Source of the DNA: Isoetes taiwanensis
Lineage: Eukaryota; Streptophyta; Lycopodiopsida; Isoetales; Isoetaceae
Assembly: GCA_021234155.1 (NCBI GenBank)
Contig: JAJEKV010000124.1
Coordinates: forward strand, 1,428,001 to 1,492,000
DNA: 64,000 nt
Reading direction: 5' to 3'
The notes below the pieces were generated by a model. The model was not told the origin of the DNA, ran no database searches, and saw nothing but the letters and a program-made list of their open reading frames with translations. The position numbers and the translations under genes were made by a program. This document shows positions 10,528 to 22,095 of the stretch, piece by piece. The stretch's first letter is position 1; the number at the start of each line of letters is the position of its first letter.

Positions 10528-11374
10528 CTGCCAGGCCAATACATGTAGGCAACGCACTATCAACAGTGTGTGGTATGAAGGGTCAGGACCTTGCATGTTC
10601 AGTATTCGTCCAATGTCATTTCCATCAACCTCCAAACTTTCAATAACATGTCTTAGCAGTGCTTCTGTTATTCGTTTGGACATGTCAGATATGATTGAGG
10701 TAATTAAGGCTTGTGGTTTTGACTATACCGACATTTTTGTTCGGCCAACAGCTGATAAAATTTAAAGAGAATAAATTATTTCCAAAACCTTGTGATGCTC
10801 AATGTGGGTGAATTTATCTTCACAGAATTAAAGTGAACTGCCAGAATTAGGAAGTGCACGAGTTATCATCTCAGGAGGTAGAGGGCTTAAGTGTGCTGAA
10901 GGCTTTCAATTGTTAGAAGCCTTAGTTGACAGACTTGGTGGTGCTTGTAAACAAAGCTAAATTCAATTTCACGCACTGGGCTTATCTTTCTGAGCAAAAC
11001 CACAACTTTTCTATTTAGTTGGTGCATCTAGAGCTGCAGTAGATGCTGGCTTCGTACCAAATGACATGCAGGTTAGTGTGTGGGTTTTCCATATTTGAGG
11101 ATCGGCTTGTCTAGCTAGATCCACTTTTTTTGCAGATAGGACAAACAGGAAAAGTTGACGCACCAGAATTGTATATTGCAGTTGGGATTTCTAGGGCAAT
11201 ACAACATAATGTAGGAATCAAATATTAAAAAGTGATTGTGGCCAGGTCTTTTCTTATGTCGTTTGTCAAATCTCTTTATATTAATCAGTCCTTTTGCTAA
11301 TCATCCTAGAGACCTGCAGGTTACAGACAATGGTTCCTTCCGGAGCTTGTCTCCAAGGTTCCCATGATTAAGTA
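10528..11374 (+). pseudogene. ETFA: Electron transfer flavoprotein alpha subunit, 3' half, decayed
   Basis: ETF-alpha binds FAD in the mitochondrial matrix and passes electrons from acyl-CoA and branched-chain dehydrogenases to ETF:ubiquinone oxidoreductase. Remnant exons in order: 10528-10635 (RPIHVGNALSTV, then after a TG duplication WYEGSGPCMFSIRP); about 10832-10940 ([20 protein letters not shown]); 11019-11071 ([16 protein letters not shown]); 11136-11238 ([20 protein letters not shown], then AIQH, then an in-frame TAA before KVIVAR); and a stub at about 11321-11374 (WFLPELVSKVP). The GGRGLK and GQTGK...APELY motifs are FAD-domain signatures. Splice borders are mostly kept. The frameshift, the stop and the missing N-terminal half mark a pseudogene. 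Confidence 0.8.
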
Positions 11375-13060
11375 ATTTGTGATCTCTCTCATATGTACTG
11401 CGATTATTCTAATGTCTTCAAACTATATTCACGCGAACACAATTTCAGTGACTTACAAAATATGATTGCATGGATGAGATTTAAGAAGGATGCATTTTAG
11501 GGTGTTAAATTAACCTTCACAAAACAAGAGAGGGCCCTTCGAATTGGCAAACCAAGATTGTATGCATAGGACATGGGAATAAAAAGACGCACTTGTTCCC
11601 TTCTGTTGTCTTAGATGTTTGCATTTCTTTTAAGGAGTAATATCTCTACAATGTACAGTGTTGAGGTCTAAATTCTGTTGTTTTATCCTCATTTAACTAT
11701 GGTATATCTATCTCTAATTTCCTTACGATTGAGTAGAACAATTCTTAGTTAATCTGCATGTTGTGCTAGATATAAATCAAATTTTTTAACTTGTTTGCCT
11801 CTTAGTATTGAATCCATCCAAATCCGTAACAATAAAATTGAGAACAACGACATACGAAATTATCCATTTCGGTCAAGGGCTATCATGGCCGAAATGGTAA
11901 TGCTAAACCTTGTCAAGGCCATTGATAACAAGTCTTGCTATTGTCTTTCTATTTAAATTCCTCTATGAAAAACATATTTACACTAGACCTAGTTTGATTA
12001 TTACGCATCGAGTAAAACATTTGTGTCAGTACAATTGGTTTGAGATAGAGTCGTATATGTGAAGGCACACAAGAAATTATCTAATACTTAACTATATAAA
12101 TTTCGTCGATGTTTGAAGTTGTTTTTTTTTTCTTTTCTTACATTTGAAAGAATAGAATAAAACAGAGTAGAGTAGACTAATGTCTACGAAGACCAATAGG
12201 ACATGTGACTTATACAATGTGCTAGTACAACCTTTACTAATAGAATTAAAAAACCCTTGGCTCGAAAGGTTTTCAAGGAAAAAAAAAACACCTGCCTCTA
12301 AAATTTTTCAAGGGAAGAACATTTGAAATAACAATGATGCTAGACATTCAAAAATCATTTGTACAAAGAAGATCTTGGTGATTGCTACTGGCTCAGCAAT
12401 CGAACACGTGCATTTAGTATGTATCATGCCAAGTGAGAAGTTGCCAAAGCGTGGAATGTAATGCTATGTCAAATAACCGTTCCTTATCATCACAAACTCC
12501 ACAAGACAATCATGTAAAAATAAGCTTCGTCAATGTAAGTACTCTCTCCCACCCTTACCCCAACCCTGCGTTTCTGCTACTTGGTGCTTTTGGGTGTTTA
12601 TTGCTTTTGTAGGGTCTAGATCTTTGTTTAGATTTGCCTTGCTCTGCACTTCTTGTGCATTCTTCTTGAATCTGTTAGCCATATTTTTTATTTAGTTTCA
12701 CCTCTTCATAGGCAACCCTCTGTGCGACAACACCTTGTTCTTTTATGTGAATGATTTGAGCTGTTAGACTGCTCCAAAACTCCTATCTGATGCAATAGAA
12801 CACCTAATGCAAGCTATGGCGGCGGCTGTGATAGGAGCCTCCGCCTTTCTCCATGCAACCCTAAATGGAACCCTAATGGGCAACTCATGTAGTGATCACA
12901 TGGAGGATAATCCCAACAGTGGCTGGTTTCTAGCTGATCTAGCACTGAACGCAGCTTTTTTTAGGCCGTTCTGGAGTTTCAGCTGGTGCGACGTCCAAGG
13001 CGCGATACGAGGCCTGTGCTAATAAGCCGGGATTCTGCTGTTAATCTGCATTATCAGCCG
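11375..13060. other. No assignable gene
   Basis: AT-rich DNA. A 71-codon frame at 12807-13022 has no family signature. Nothing else is supportable. Confidence 0.35.
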
Positions 13061-13104
13061 TGTTAAAAAAAAAAACTCCATGTGAGTGGCCCATCACATG
13101 GACA

Positions 13105-13222
13105 AGTATCAATGGACCAGCTGAAAACTGGCTGACCCAATGATGAAAATGAAAATCTGAGCCGCTTATTGATGGCCAGCTGAAAGCTGGCTGACCCAGT
13201 GATAAAATGAAAATCTGAGCCC
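13105..13222. repeat. Two-copy tandem repeat, about 58 bp
   Basis: The block CAGCTGAAAACTGGCTGACC ... AAAATCTGAGCC occurs at about 13115-13163 and 13169-13220 with small changes. Confidence 0.7.
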
Positions 13223-13539
13223 CGTTTAAATCTTAACCGAAGCTTCAGCTGTCGCGCCATCCAACGCGCGCGCATTGCAGAAGAAAAACAAGCAGCAACT
13301 CAAAATAGACCCTGGTGCTTTCCAGCGCAGGGCCAAAAAAAAAAAATTCTCATGCGAGTTGCACACTTGCACGTAAACCGTCATTTGGGGGAAATTCCTC
13401 GAATATTCCCCAAATGTTTATTATAGGTAATTTTTAGGTTTAAGAGGATCTTGGTGGCGCCGCTTGCATCGCCGCCTCATATCTGTTTCATATCTGTTCT
13501 TGCAGTTTCGTCGTCGCCTCAGAGTTTCGTCGCGCCTTT

Positions 13540-13900
13540 CTTTGTTGCAAGAAGCAGCAGCGGCGGCTGGAGCAGCAGCAGCCTTCTTTATTGCAAGAAG
13601 CAGCAGCGGCCTTCTTTGTTGCAAGAAGTAGCAGCGGCCTTCTTTTGTAGAAGCAGCAGAAGCCCTGAAGAAGCAGTAGCGGCCTTCAAGAAGCGGAGCT
13701 AGGGCGGATTCTAGAGCGGATTCTAGGGATTCTTCTGTTTTGCTTCTAGGGTTCGTCTGTTTTGCTTCTAGGATTCTAGGGCGGATTCTAGGGATTGTTT
13801 GTGTTGCTTCTAGGGTTCGTCTGTTTTGCTTCTAGGATTCTAGGGCGGATTCTAGGGATTCGTCTGTTTTGCTTCTAGGCGGATTCGTCTGTTTCTAGAG
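13540..13900. repeat. Low-complexity and tandem repeats upstream of the hydrolase gene
   Basis: 13540-13690 repeats TTGCAAGAAGCAGCAGCGGC units. 13705-13895 contains two and a half copies of a roughly 70-bp unit built from GATTCTAGGG and TCTGTTTTGCTTCTAGG. The open frames across this stretch (Ala/Gln/Ser-rich) are by-products of the repeats. Confidence 0.75.
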
Positions 13901-14153
13901 TGGAGCAATGCAGCCGGTAAGGCATTCGCAAGCTGTTAGCTTCTGGGCAACAAGAAACAAGAAATGAAATGCAAGAAATGTGCTGAAACACGCTGTTAGC
14001 ATGAAATGAAATGAAACAAGCTGTTAGCATGAAACACAAAATGAAATGCAAGCATAAACTCGTAAGAAATCGTGCTTGCAATAATCTCTCTCTGCTTGCA
14101 AGAATACGCCGGAAAACAAGGCCGGAATTTCCCCCAAATGCCGGTTTACGTTT

Positions 14154-14259
14154 GGTAGCCGGCCGGATTGAGGGGTTTCCGGCCGGTAAAAGCCGGCGCC
14201 GCTCCTTGCGGGCGCCTACCCGGTTTACCGGCCGGAAACCCCTCAATCCGGCCGGTTAC
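14154..14259. repeat. Foldback hairpin with 37-bp arms, 170 bp upstream of the hydrolase ATG
   Basis: The left arm 14154-14190 and right arm 14223-14259 are complementary with one mismatch (core GGATTGAGGGGTTTCCGGCC). The 32-bp spacer itself contains facing GGCGCC blocks. The arms are GC-rich (CCGGCC repeats) in an AT-rich context. Confidence 0.85.
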
Positions 14260-14428
14260 CTACCACATAAACTGCCCGTGAAAGGGATTTTCACGTGGCT
14301 CAATGGGACCCTTCCCTACTCTTATCACCTCTAATTGGGCAACATGTCGGAGATGCCTTTGGCATCCAAGTGCTCGAAAATAAAAATTAGAAACAATCAC
14401 CGGCGAAGGATACTGTTAAAGCGGAGCT

Positions 14429-17400
14429 ATGGCAGATTTCGGAAATGATAATGAGAAAACTACAAACTTGTCTGACTTGATTGTGTTAGGCTCTGGATCA
14501 TCTAGTGGAACGCCCGCTCCTAGGTGCCTTCTGCAACCAACTGATCCGCCTTGTCAAGTCTGTACCAAGGCTATGGCAAAGCCTTTCGGCACAAACCAAA
14601 TTACAGGTTTGGAAGTTAGCAAATTTTGTGTCTGGAATGTTGTTATTTCACATCATTTTGCATTGCCAGGTAGGTAGTTCTTTTCAACATACGAATTTCA
14701 CAATTCTGATGATATTTTGCTCCACGGTTCCAGTAATCCTGTTTAACAGCCCAATGGACCTGGCCTATCCCTTTGGAAACTTGTCCATGCAAACGGGCAA
14801 AACTCTTTACATCCATAGTTGGGCCGACCCACCGACCTAGCCGACCTGCCGACCTAGGTGGGAGAAAGCCGACCTAGGTGGGAATTTTTCGCCGACCTAC
14901 CGACCTATTTTGCCAAAATTCAAGTTCTTTTATTCCTGCAGATAATAGATAAGCATAAGAAAATACATCATTATTTCTAAATAAATAATTAATATGGACA
15001 AGATTACACTTCAAATAACCTCAAAACAGTCAAATTATGCTATTATACTTATGCTATTATACTGTTAAATAAATGATAGAAGATAATTTCGCATACTCAG
15101 GGTACCTGTGTATTGTGGAGATAATTTTTCATGGGCAGAATGCATTTCACTTATGAGGCCTATTAATAGATATCTGCAAAACACTTGATTGTCAATATAT
15201 TGTTCGCATAAAAACCTAGATTAGAATAATTTTAATGTTAGTTTTAATCACTAGACTAGAAAATTTGCAAAAAATCCATGGATCGGCTGCCAAATCCAAG
15301 CAACAAGTAGCGCCAAATACTTCTAGCAATGAATGAATAGGGGATCACTACTGTTGGGGGTAGATTATTCAGCATATAATAGCTTTAATGATGCCATGTA
15401 CAAAATTATTTCTTCATGAACACTCCGCTGCAGTGCTCTATGAGACAAAACTATACAATTTGTCGCTACCACCTCATCCTTTTGCAACAAAGAAGAAGAA
15501 ACAACATCATTTTTTCTTGGGAGGGCATCTAGAAGAAACAAAGAAGCATCTAAATCGAGCTACTAAAAAGGTATATGCTGCATGAATTATCTATTCTATC
15601 AACCTGCCATATGCTGCAGTAATGAAATCTCCACCGCTTACCTCATTCTCTCAATTCATTTTGTTTGAGCCAGTTGCACAATCTTTTGCAACTTTAATGT
15701 CTGTCAAGGAAGAAGAAAGACAAATTTATAACCTGCAAGAGCTATCACAATTGCATGCAAAATACCTATTTGAGCAAACTACAACCAGAGATGGGATGAA
15801 GCCAGCACCTGCGCTTGTAGATGAGATAGTTCCACTTTGTAGTGGTCTTCCCTTGGTGCTTTGCTTCCTGTATATGCCACACATATTAAGCTTCATCCAA
15901 CAAAGACACAGTAACTGAAACGATTTGCAAAAATTTTCAAAGAGAGGCCCGTGAAGCATGATGTGACCATGAAAAGTTACAGAAACTCTTACAAGTAAGG
16001 ACGTTCAAGAGGATGCTCTGCTGCTCGAGAGGATGCTCTGCTGGTCGAGAGCAGCTTGGTTGATGCTCTGCATTAGCTTTAATGATGCCATGTACAAAAT
16101 TATTTCTTCATGAACACTCCGCTGCAGTGCTCTATGAGACAAAACTATACAATTTGTCGCTACCACCTCATCCTTTTGCAAGAAAGAAGAAGAAACAACA
16201 TCATTTTTTCTTGGGAGGGCATCTAGAAGAAACAAAGAAGCATCTAAATCGAGCTACTAAAAAGGTATATGCTGCATGAATTATCTATTCTATCAACCTG
16301 CCATATGCTGCAGTAATGAAATCTCCACCGCTTACCTCATTCTCTCAATTCATTTTGTTTGAACCAGTTGCACAATCTTTTGCAACTTTAATGTCTGTCA
16401 AGGAAGAAGAAAGAAAAATTTATAACCTGCAAGAGCTATCACAATTGCATGCAAAATACCTATTTGAGCAAACTACAACCAGAGATGGGATGAAGCCAGC
16501 CTGCGCGCTTGTAGATGAGATAGTTCCACTTTGTAGTGGTCTTCCCTTGGTGCTTTGCTTCCTGTATATGCCACACATATTAAGCTTCATCCAACAAAGA
16601 CACAGTAACTGAAACGATTTGCAAAAATTTTCAAAGAGAGGCCCGTGAAGCATGATGTGACCATGAAAAGTTCTGAAAACTCTTACAAGTAAGGACGTTC
16701 AAGAGGATGCTCGCCGCTTTCGAGAGGATGCTCTGGCGGTCGAGAAGCGGCAGGTTGATGCTCTGCATGGCTCTGCTTCTTTGATAGCTGGTGCAAACTT
16801 TGATCCTCACTGCAGCAGGGGATAAGAAAGGGCATAAGAAAGATTGAAGAATGTGCATGAGAAAGAAGAGCGGCACGCAGCGCCAGAGATATTTTGCACC
16901 GTGATTCACTTTTAGAAATAAAAAAGAAATCATGGAAGAATGCTTACGATGACGATTCAAAGAAAGGTTTGGGCATCCTTGCACTAAAACAGAGTTGAGA
17001 CTCGGGAATGGATTTGGCAGCAATATTTTGCTCCAAAATCCTCTGTTCTAAACATTCTTGGCGCCCACGGGATGCAACAATCAAGAAGGGCGGAAAAAAC
17101 CTTTTTGGTCATTTTGACCCAAACGACCCACGGTCGGATTAGTCCGACTCCGACCTAGGTCGGAACAGCTCGGAATTTAGGGCCGACCTAGGTCGGCCCC
17201 AACTATGTTTACATCAATCATAAGATTTAAGTCATTCATCTTGTATGCTTCTTGCTACTGTTCTTAACTTCTTGGTACGACATAGAAACGTTAAAGCTTA
17301 TTACGTAAAAAACAGTTAGGAGACATTCTGCTGCGTCCGCCAGTAGCGCCGTGCCACGTGGCACTGTTTCAAACAAAGAAATGTTAGTAAAAAAATTTCG

Positions 17401-20400
17401 ATCACAGACCAGAGCTTCTACGGCGGCTGCTCTGCTTCTACTGCTCGTTTACCTTCATTCCGGAGAGTTTACCAAGCATTCCGAACTGTTTACCCATTCA
17501 GAAATCGTTTACCAAGATTCTTAAGCTTTTACCTGCATCAGAATGTCTCTAACTCTTTTCCACGTTACAAAGAAAGGCGATCTACATGCCTTTCAGATCG
17601 TATCAGCCAGCGGGGCTCTCGCTGCCGCGCGTCGCCCTGTTTCCATGCCAGGAAAGGCATGTAGATCGCCTTTCCTGTATACATAACGTCTGGAAATGGC
17701 GGGCATTAGTCAGGCCAATATATCAATGGCATAGGTTATCATCCTCAACAGCTGCAGTGCTAGAGTTATGATTAATAAATATCCGGCCTTCCTTTCATAA
17801 TCGATTTGTCTTATTAGTTGCATTGCCATCACCAATCCAAGATCAAATGGCAAGAAACTGCTGGATTAGAATCTCTGCTGGTTAGGGAAGTTAAGGGGTC
17901 CTCTCTTTTTTGGAGAATGTCTCTCTTGATGTTCTTGCTTTCATTCGCATATCAGTATGCAAATCAATCCATCAATACTGGAGTATAGAACACATATCAA
18001 TACATGAATATAAATATTCCGTGTATACTGATAATTAAGATCAAAGAAAATCACCTGTTCAGATTAGGGAGATCTGTCTTCCCTTTTGATGGGAACGTTG
18101 CATATAAGAAGTATAATGTCTACTGTCAAGGTTAAATAATTTACATATGAAGATGGTCAAAGTTACATGAATCTATGCACTAAGGAATGTTTGTTAGAGC
18201 CAATACATTCACTTCAAGAAAGACACATTTTCTGCAGGTGCGCTGCAAATCATGTTATTCATGGGGTTAGCATGTGTGTAGCTTTCCAGATACATTGCTT
18301 ATACTGAACACTTACTACTTTTAGCATCGTCATTTTACTGTTACAAACCACCACAGAATGCCTGCCATATTTCTTTTCGAGGGCAGCCATAAAAGCCCTT
18401 TAGGTGCATACATTGCTTTAAAATAAATGCTATTTCTGCCGTTAACTTATTCCAAAGGAGACTTAAGAGGTGGAAATCAAAGACCTTGCTGAAGATTCGA
18501 GATATAAGTTGTTAACAAATTACATAGTTCTTCATTTTGGTGGTTCTCAAATTGTGGTGCTCTGTCTCATAGTCTGCTTATCTTGGTAGTCTAACATTAG
18601 GAAAAGGGATGATTAATAATCTACTTATTGGGCATTATCAAAGGATCTGTTAAATAGAAGATTAATCTTGACATCAATGTGAATTATGTATTTTAGGTGT
18701 AATCCATCACTTTTGATCAAATACAATTGTGAGGATGGGACATATCGGTATATCCAAATAGATGCTGGTAAAAATTTTAGAGAACAGGTGCTTCGTTGGT
18801 ATTTTCAGCATAAAGTTCCAAGGCTAGATGCTGTGAGTATCTGAAGAAAGTTTAGGTGATGGGTACATATGCCTTAGTAGCAGTTATAGGCTGTGCACCA
18901 TTTGTTCTCCACAGACTATATTTTTTAAATTCAGTTGAGTAAAATTAAGGGAACTGTAATATGCAAGCTTTCATTATAAGCTAGTGCAATTAAAAAGCTG
19001 CACCCAAATGAAATAAACAAGTTTGGTGAAGTTACATCCCATCTTCTGTACCATTATGGGCCTACAATGTGCTGCATTTTGTAACATCTGAATTCTAATT
19101 GATGATTCCTCTATCCAATGTAAAAGCCTCCGACATACTTTATAGGCATAAGTTAAAAGTACCAAGTAGTCTTCCCAAAAGTCTTTATGCAAGATGAGGG
19201 TTCGATATCAACATCAAGGTGTCTTTACTAGATGCTCATCTGGAAGGGTACAAAGAGGAGTGCTAACACCATTGTCGATAAGCCTAGCTTTTGTCCTTTC
19301 TAATGGCAGTCTTGCTAACTTTACTTCTATTGGCAGTCTTGCTAATTTCCAGTTTTGGCAGCGCAGCTGATCGACTATTTTTCCTGTCTGCAGCTTATCT
19401 TAACACATGAACATGCGGATGCAGTTCTGGGTCTCGATGAAATCTGCTGTGTAAGACCGAGGAATATGACTGAGCCTATGCCAGTATTTCTCTCTCGCCA
19501 TACCATGGAAAGGTAGGCACGAACCTTGTTTCTTGTCTTTCCAAATATATGCTTATATTTTCACTTTCTTTACTCCTGGTGTTGTGCTTCTAGTGTGCTC
19601 AAGAAATTTCCGTATTTAGTCCAGCAGAAGATGTTAAAAGGAGGGGGAAGTTCACCGATCCAGTGGCATGTAATTGAATCTTCCTGCCATTCATCCTTCA
19701 AGGTTCAAGGCCTGGAGTTCAGCGTGTTGCCAGTATGTTCTCTGCTTGATAGAAATGTAGTAAGAGTTGAAAAGTTGAAAAGTATGGCATTAATTGATTT
19801 TTAACAACAGATCTCAATGAGAGATGCCTATGCTCAATTGCTAATCATTTATATAAAAGCTTTGTAGCTGGGTACGGCTCATTATTCTTGCACCGATAGC
19901 CTTTTTACCAACTGCATCTTTTGTAGATGTAGATGATCGTTTACATTGTTACAGATTTTAGGTTTACAGCATTTAGAATGGTAAACATGGCATAGGCATA
20001 GCTGATTATAGAACAAACTCTGTTTCCATGGATAAAAAGCAGAAAATGTGTTTTCTTATTTGGTAGGGCATTAAATAAGGCTAGAACCCATCTGCAGTTA
20101 GGAGAACAAGAACCTTTAGCATAAAAGCCCATGAGATGTCAAGAGAATGAAAGAAAGTGCACCCAATTCAATGCTCTGATGTGTTTGTTGTTAGCTAACA
20201 AATCTTTTCATTTTTTCTTACGATTATTTGGAATCATTCATATTAGCATGAAGGTAACTAACGCTGATTAGGGCCAAGGTTATGCATGGAGAAGACTATG
20301 TCTGCCTAGGTTTTCTCTTTGGTCGGAACTGCAGGGTAGCTTATATTTCAGATGTCTCACGCATCCCGTTAGACACAGAGTGTGGTATAATAAAATCTTT

Positions 20401-21031
20401 CCCTGGAGGACTTCAAGCCATGCAAAAGCTTTCTAAGTAGCTTCTTTTCTGCAGTAATATCTAAAGACGGAGGTGGGCAGGTGGACATACTGTTTCTTGA
20501 TATGAATGGAAAGAGATCTGTGAGTACAAACTGGTCCCTTTTCCTAAGCAAGTTTGAGTAACCTCTACTCATTGCTGAGGCTTGTGTGGCTATGTCCTTT
20601 TCGTTTGTATGTTCCATGTGCGAAAGATTGTTTCCTTTCTTTAGACTGTTATTGTACTTGTGGTATGGATATCATGCTTGCTAATTACATTTTTCTTTTT
20701 CTTTAGAATAACCCGCAGAGTACTCATTTTCACTTTTACGAGGTATCCGGGTTCAGCAATTTAGCATGAATGCTTTGAATACCCATGAGTGATAATGTTG
20801 TAATTTCAGAGTCTAGAAGCAGTGAAGAGGTTGCAGCCTAAGGGGCTGTCACATGAGTTTGATCATGAACAAACTGCTGAAGAACTTGCAGATTGGTCTA
20901 GGAGGTACACTTCACTTACTCTGTAATGTCCCTGCTATGGCATTCCACATTGGTTAAGGGTTATTACTTACAGGGAAGGCATTGAGGCAAAACTATCTTA
21001 CGATGGTTTAAAAATATCGATCCAGTTATGA
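14429..21031 (+). CDS. Metallo-beta-lactamase-fold hydrolase, nine exons, one-base deletion in exon 1
   Basis: This is a PhnP/RNase Z-like MBL hydrolase of the type found once in most plants (similar to Arabidopsis At1g30300); its substrate is unknown. Exons: 14429-14606, 18697-18832, 19394-19512, 19594-19732, 20279-20384, 20455-20519, 20707-20742, 20810-20904, 20974-21031, all with GT-AG borders and matching phases from exon 2 on. Exon 1 has VLGSGSSSGTP and PPCQVCTKA. Exon 3 has the metal motif LTHEHADAVLGLDE, exon 5 MHGEDYVCLGFLFG and the Asp ligand in VAYISDVSR, exon 8 the last His in HEFDH. At 14595-14600 one base is missing: the reading gives TNQITG where the family has NPNYR, and adding one C would restore that and the exon 2 phase. 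A family block of about five residues before SHEFDH is absent. It would be about 310 residues. Intron 1 holds a hAT element. It may be a young pseudogene or a sequencing error. Confidence 0.88.
15381..16074 (+). pseudogene. Captured NB-ARC (NLR) gene fragment, copy 1
   Basis: The frame 15622-15915 encodes SFATLMSVKEEERQIYNLQE, then LSQLHAKYLFEQ, then ALVDEIVPLCSGLPLVLCFL. This is the NB-ARC order: after the RNBS-B strand, the 'Y-L-eLs..eA..LF' (RNBS-C) stretch, then the 'eIv..C.GLPLal' GLPL motif that sits in the ARC subdomain of plant immune receptors. An upstream frame (15388-15582) has no clear match. Only about 100 NB-ARC residues are present, so no receptor function is possible. It lies wholly inside the hAT element and is followed at once by a second copy. 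Confidence 0.75.
16075..16768 (+). pseudogene. Captured NB-ARC fragment, tandem copy 2
   Basis: This is a 694-bp tandem duplicate of 15381-16074 with very few differences (for example APALVDE becomes ACALVDE, and the 3' end carries several changes near 16710-16750). The GLPL stretch and both open frames are kept. High identity means the duplication is younger than, or about the same age as, the capture. Confidence 0.85.
17572..17674. repeat. Perfect 23-bp inverted repeat, 57-bp spacer
   Basis: The left arm is 17572-17594 and the right arm 17652-17674 (core GGCGATCTACATGCCTTTC and its complement). It lies in hydrolase intron 1, downstream of the hAT. It could be a small foldback element or the stem of a small-RNA precursor. 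Confidence 0.85.
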
Positions 21032-21470
21032 TCAAGTCATTCAATGTGCACAACTCAAGTAACCAAGCTCTTTTTTTATCAAGAACAATAATAACATGAG
21101 ATAACATATCAATTCCTAGAATATATCTAACGCCATTTTGGAGTTGAAATATTTTCAGAACAAAATTTATACTATGACCACAGGACAAATGATCACGAGA
21201 TTGTCCGACCAGCAGAGAAACAAAGCATTTAACGTGTGCCACATGTTTTTTGACTTGTACATAAAAATATATATTCCATGACAATTCGATTCCTTTGGGG
21301 CACATAAAATTTGCAAACTTAACGTGTAGTTGTAAAGTCACCCATAAATTAGGTTGGCAATGGTATTCCATTTCAAACGTGATGGTTACTTAAGGCCTCT
21401 TTAACAGAACAGATGGGAAGTATTGACACCACACCCAAAGAGGAGAATTAATTATGTAAATAAATAAAGA
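21032..21470. other. 3' flank of the hydrolase gene
   Basis: No clear polyadenylation signal can be singled out and no other gene is seen. Open frames on the minus strand (20964-21371) overlap the last hydrolase exon and lack family motifs. Confidence 0.35.
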
Positions 21471-22045
21471 TGGAAGAGTGACTTTCTATGCAAAATGAGA
21501 TAAGAAGAGTGACTTGCTTTACAATCCACAACACTTTACCTCTACATGTGCATTTGTCCGCGACACTTTTACCTCTACATATGCAGTGGACAACATTTCT
21601 ACCTCTACATATGTGTAGTGGACAACACTTTTACTCCTACGTCCATAACACTTTTACCTCTACATGCGCGCTTGCTAGTATCTGGAAATTTTCTTACCTC
21701 ATTGTATGTACAACAACAAATCTAACACATTACACGTTTAGCAAAGAGGAGAATTAATTATGTAAATAAATGAAGGTGGAAGAGTGACTTTCTAACCAAA
21801 ATGAGATAAGAAGAATGACTTGCTCGGCAAAATAAGTTGCTGCTAGAAAATGTCAACACTTTTACCTTTACAAGTGCATTTGTCGACGACGCTTTTGCCT
21901 CTACACACGCAGTGGACAACACTTTTACTTCTACAATCCACAACACTTTTACCTCTACATGTGCGTTTGCTAGTATCTGAAAATTTTCTTACCTCATTGT
22001 ATGTACAACAACAAATCTAACACATTACACGTTTAGCAAAGAGGA
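21471..22045. repeat. Two tandem copies of a 290-300-bp unit made of a 25-bp motif
   Basis: Each unit runs from AGAGTGACTTTCTA ... ATGAGATAAGAAGA through several repeats of CAACACTTTTACCTCTACAT to TCTAACACATTACACGTTTA. Copies are at about 21471-21740 and 21741-22045. A third lies at 25105-25370 in the same orientation, and the terminal block alone recurs at 41257-41295. Open frames here (His/Tyr/Leu-rich) are periodic by-products. Confidence 0.8.
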
Positions 22046-22073
22046 GAATTAATTATGTAAACAAGAAATTTAT

Positions 22074-22095
22074 CGCGGCGGCCAAGGCCGCCGCG
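22074..22095. repeat. GC hairpin, 10-bp perfect stem, AA loop
   Basis: CGCGGCGGCC-AA-GGCCGCCGCG stands in AT-rich DNA just after the tandem array. It resembles a Helitron 3' hairpin but lacks a following CTRR. Confidence 0.8.

Larger units (their letters stand above)
14814..17207. mobile_element. hAT-superfamily element, 2394 bp, non-autonomous, in hydrolase intron 1
   Basis: The element starts CATAGTTGGGCCGACC and ends GGTCGGCCCCAACTATG, which are terminal inverted repeats of 16-17 bp with one indel. Both sides carry the same 8-bp target duplication, TTTACATC (14806-14813 and 17208-17215), diagnostic of hAT transposition. Subterminal CCGACCTAGG/CCTAGGTCGG motifs cluster at both ends (14824-14912 and 17124-17200), as expected for transposase binding. 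No transposase is encoded. The interior carries two copies of a captured NLR gene fragment, so this is a gene-capturing hAT derivative. Confidence 0.92.

Noticed and set aside
13421-13702. Overlapping Ala/Gln/Ser-rich frames on both strands as genes
   Set aside because: They are produced by the GCAGCAGCGGC repeat and have no conserved motif or splice context.
22074-22095. GC hairpin as a Helitron 3' end
   Set aside because: No CTRR follows on either strand at the usual 10-12-base distance, so I list it only as a palindrome.
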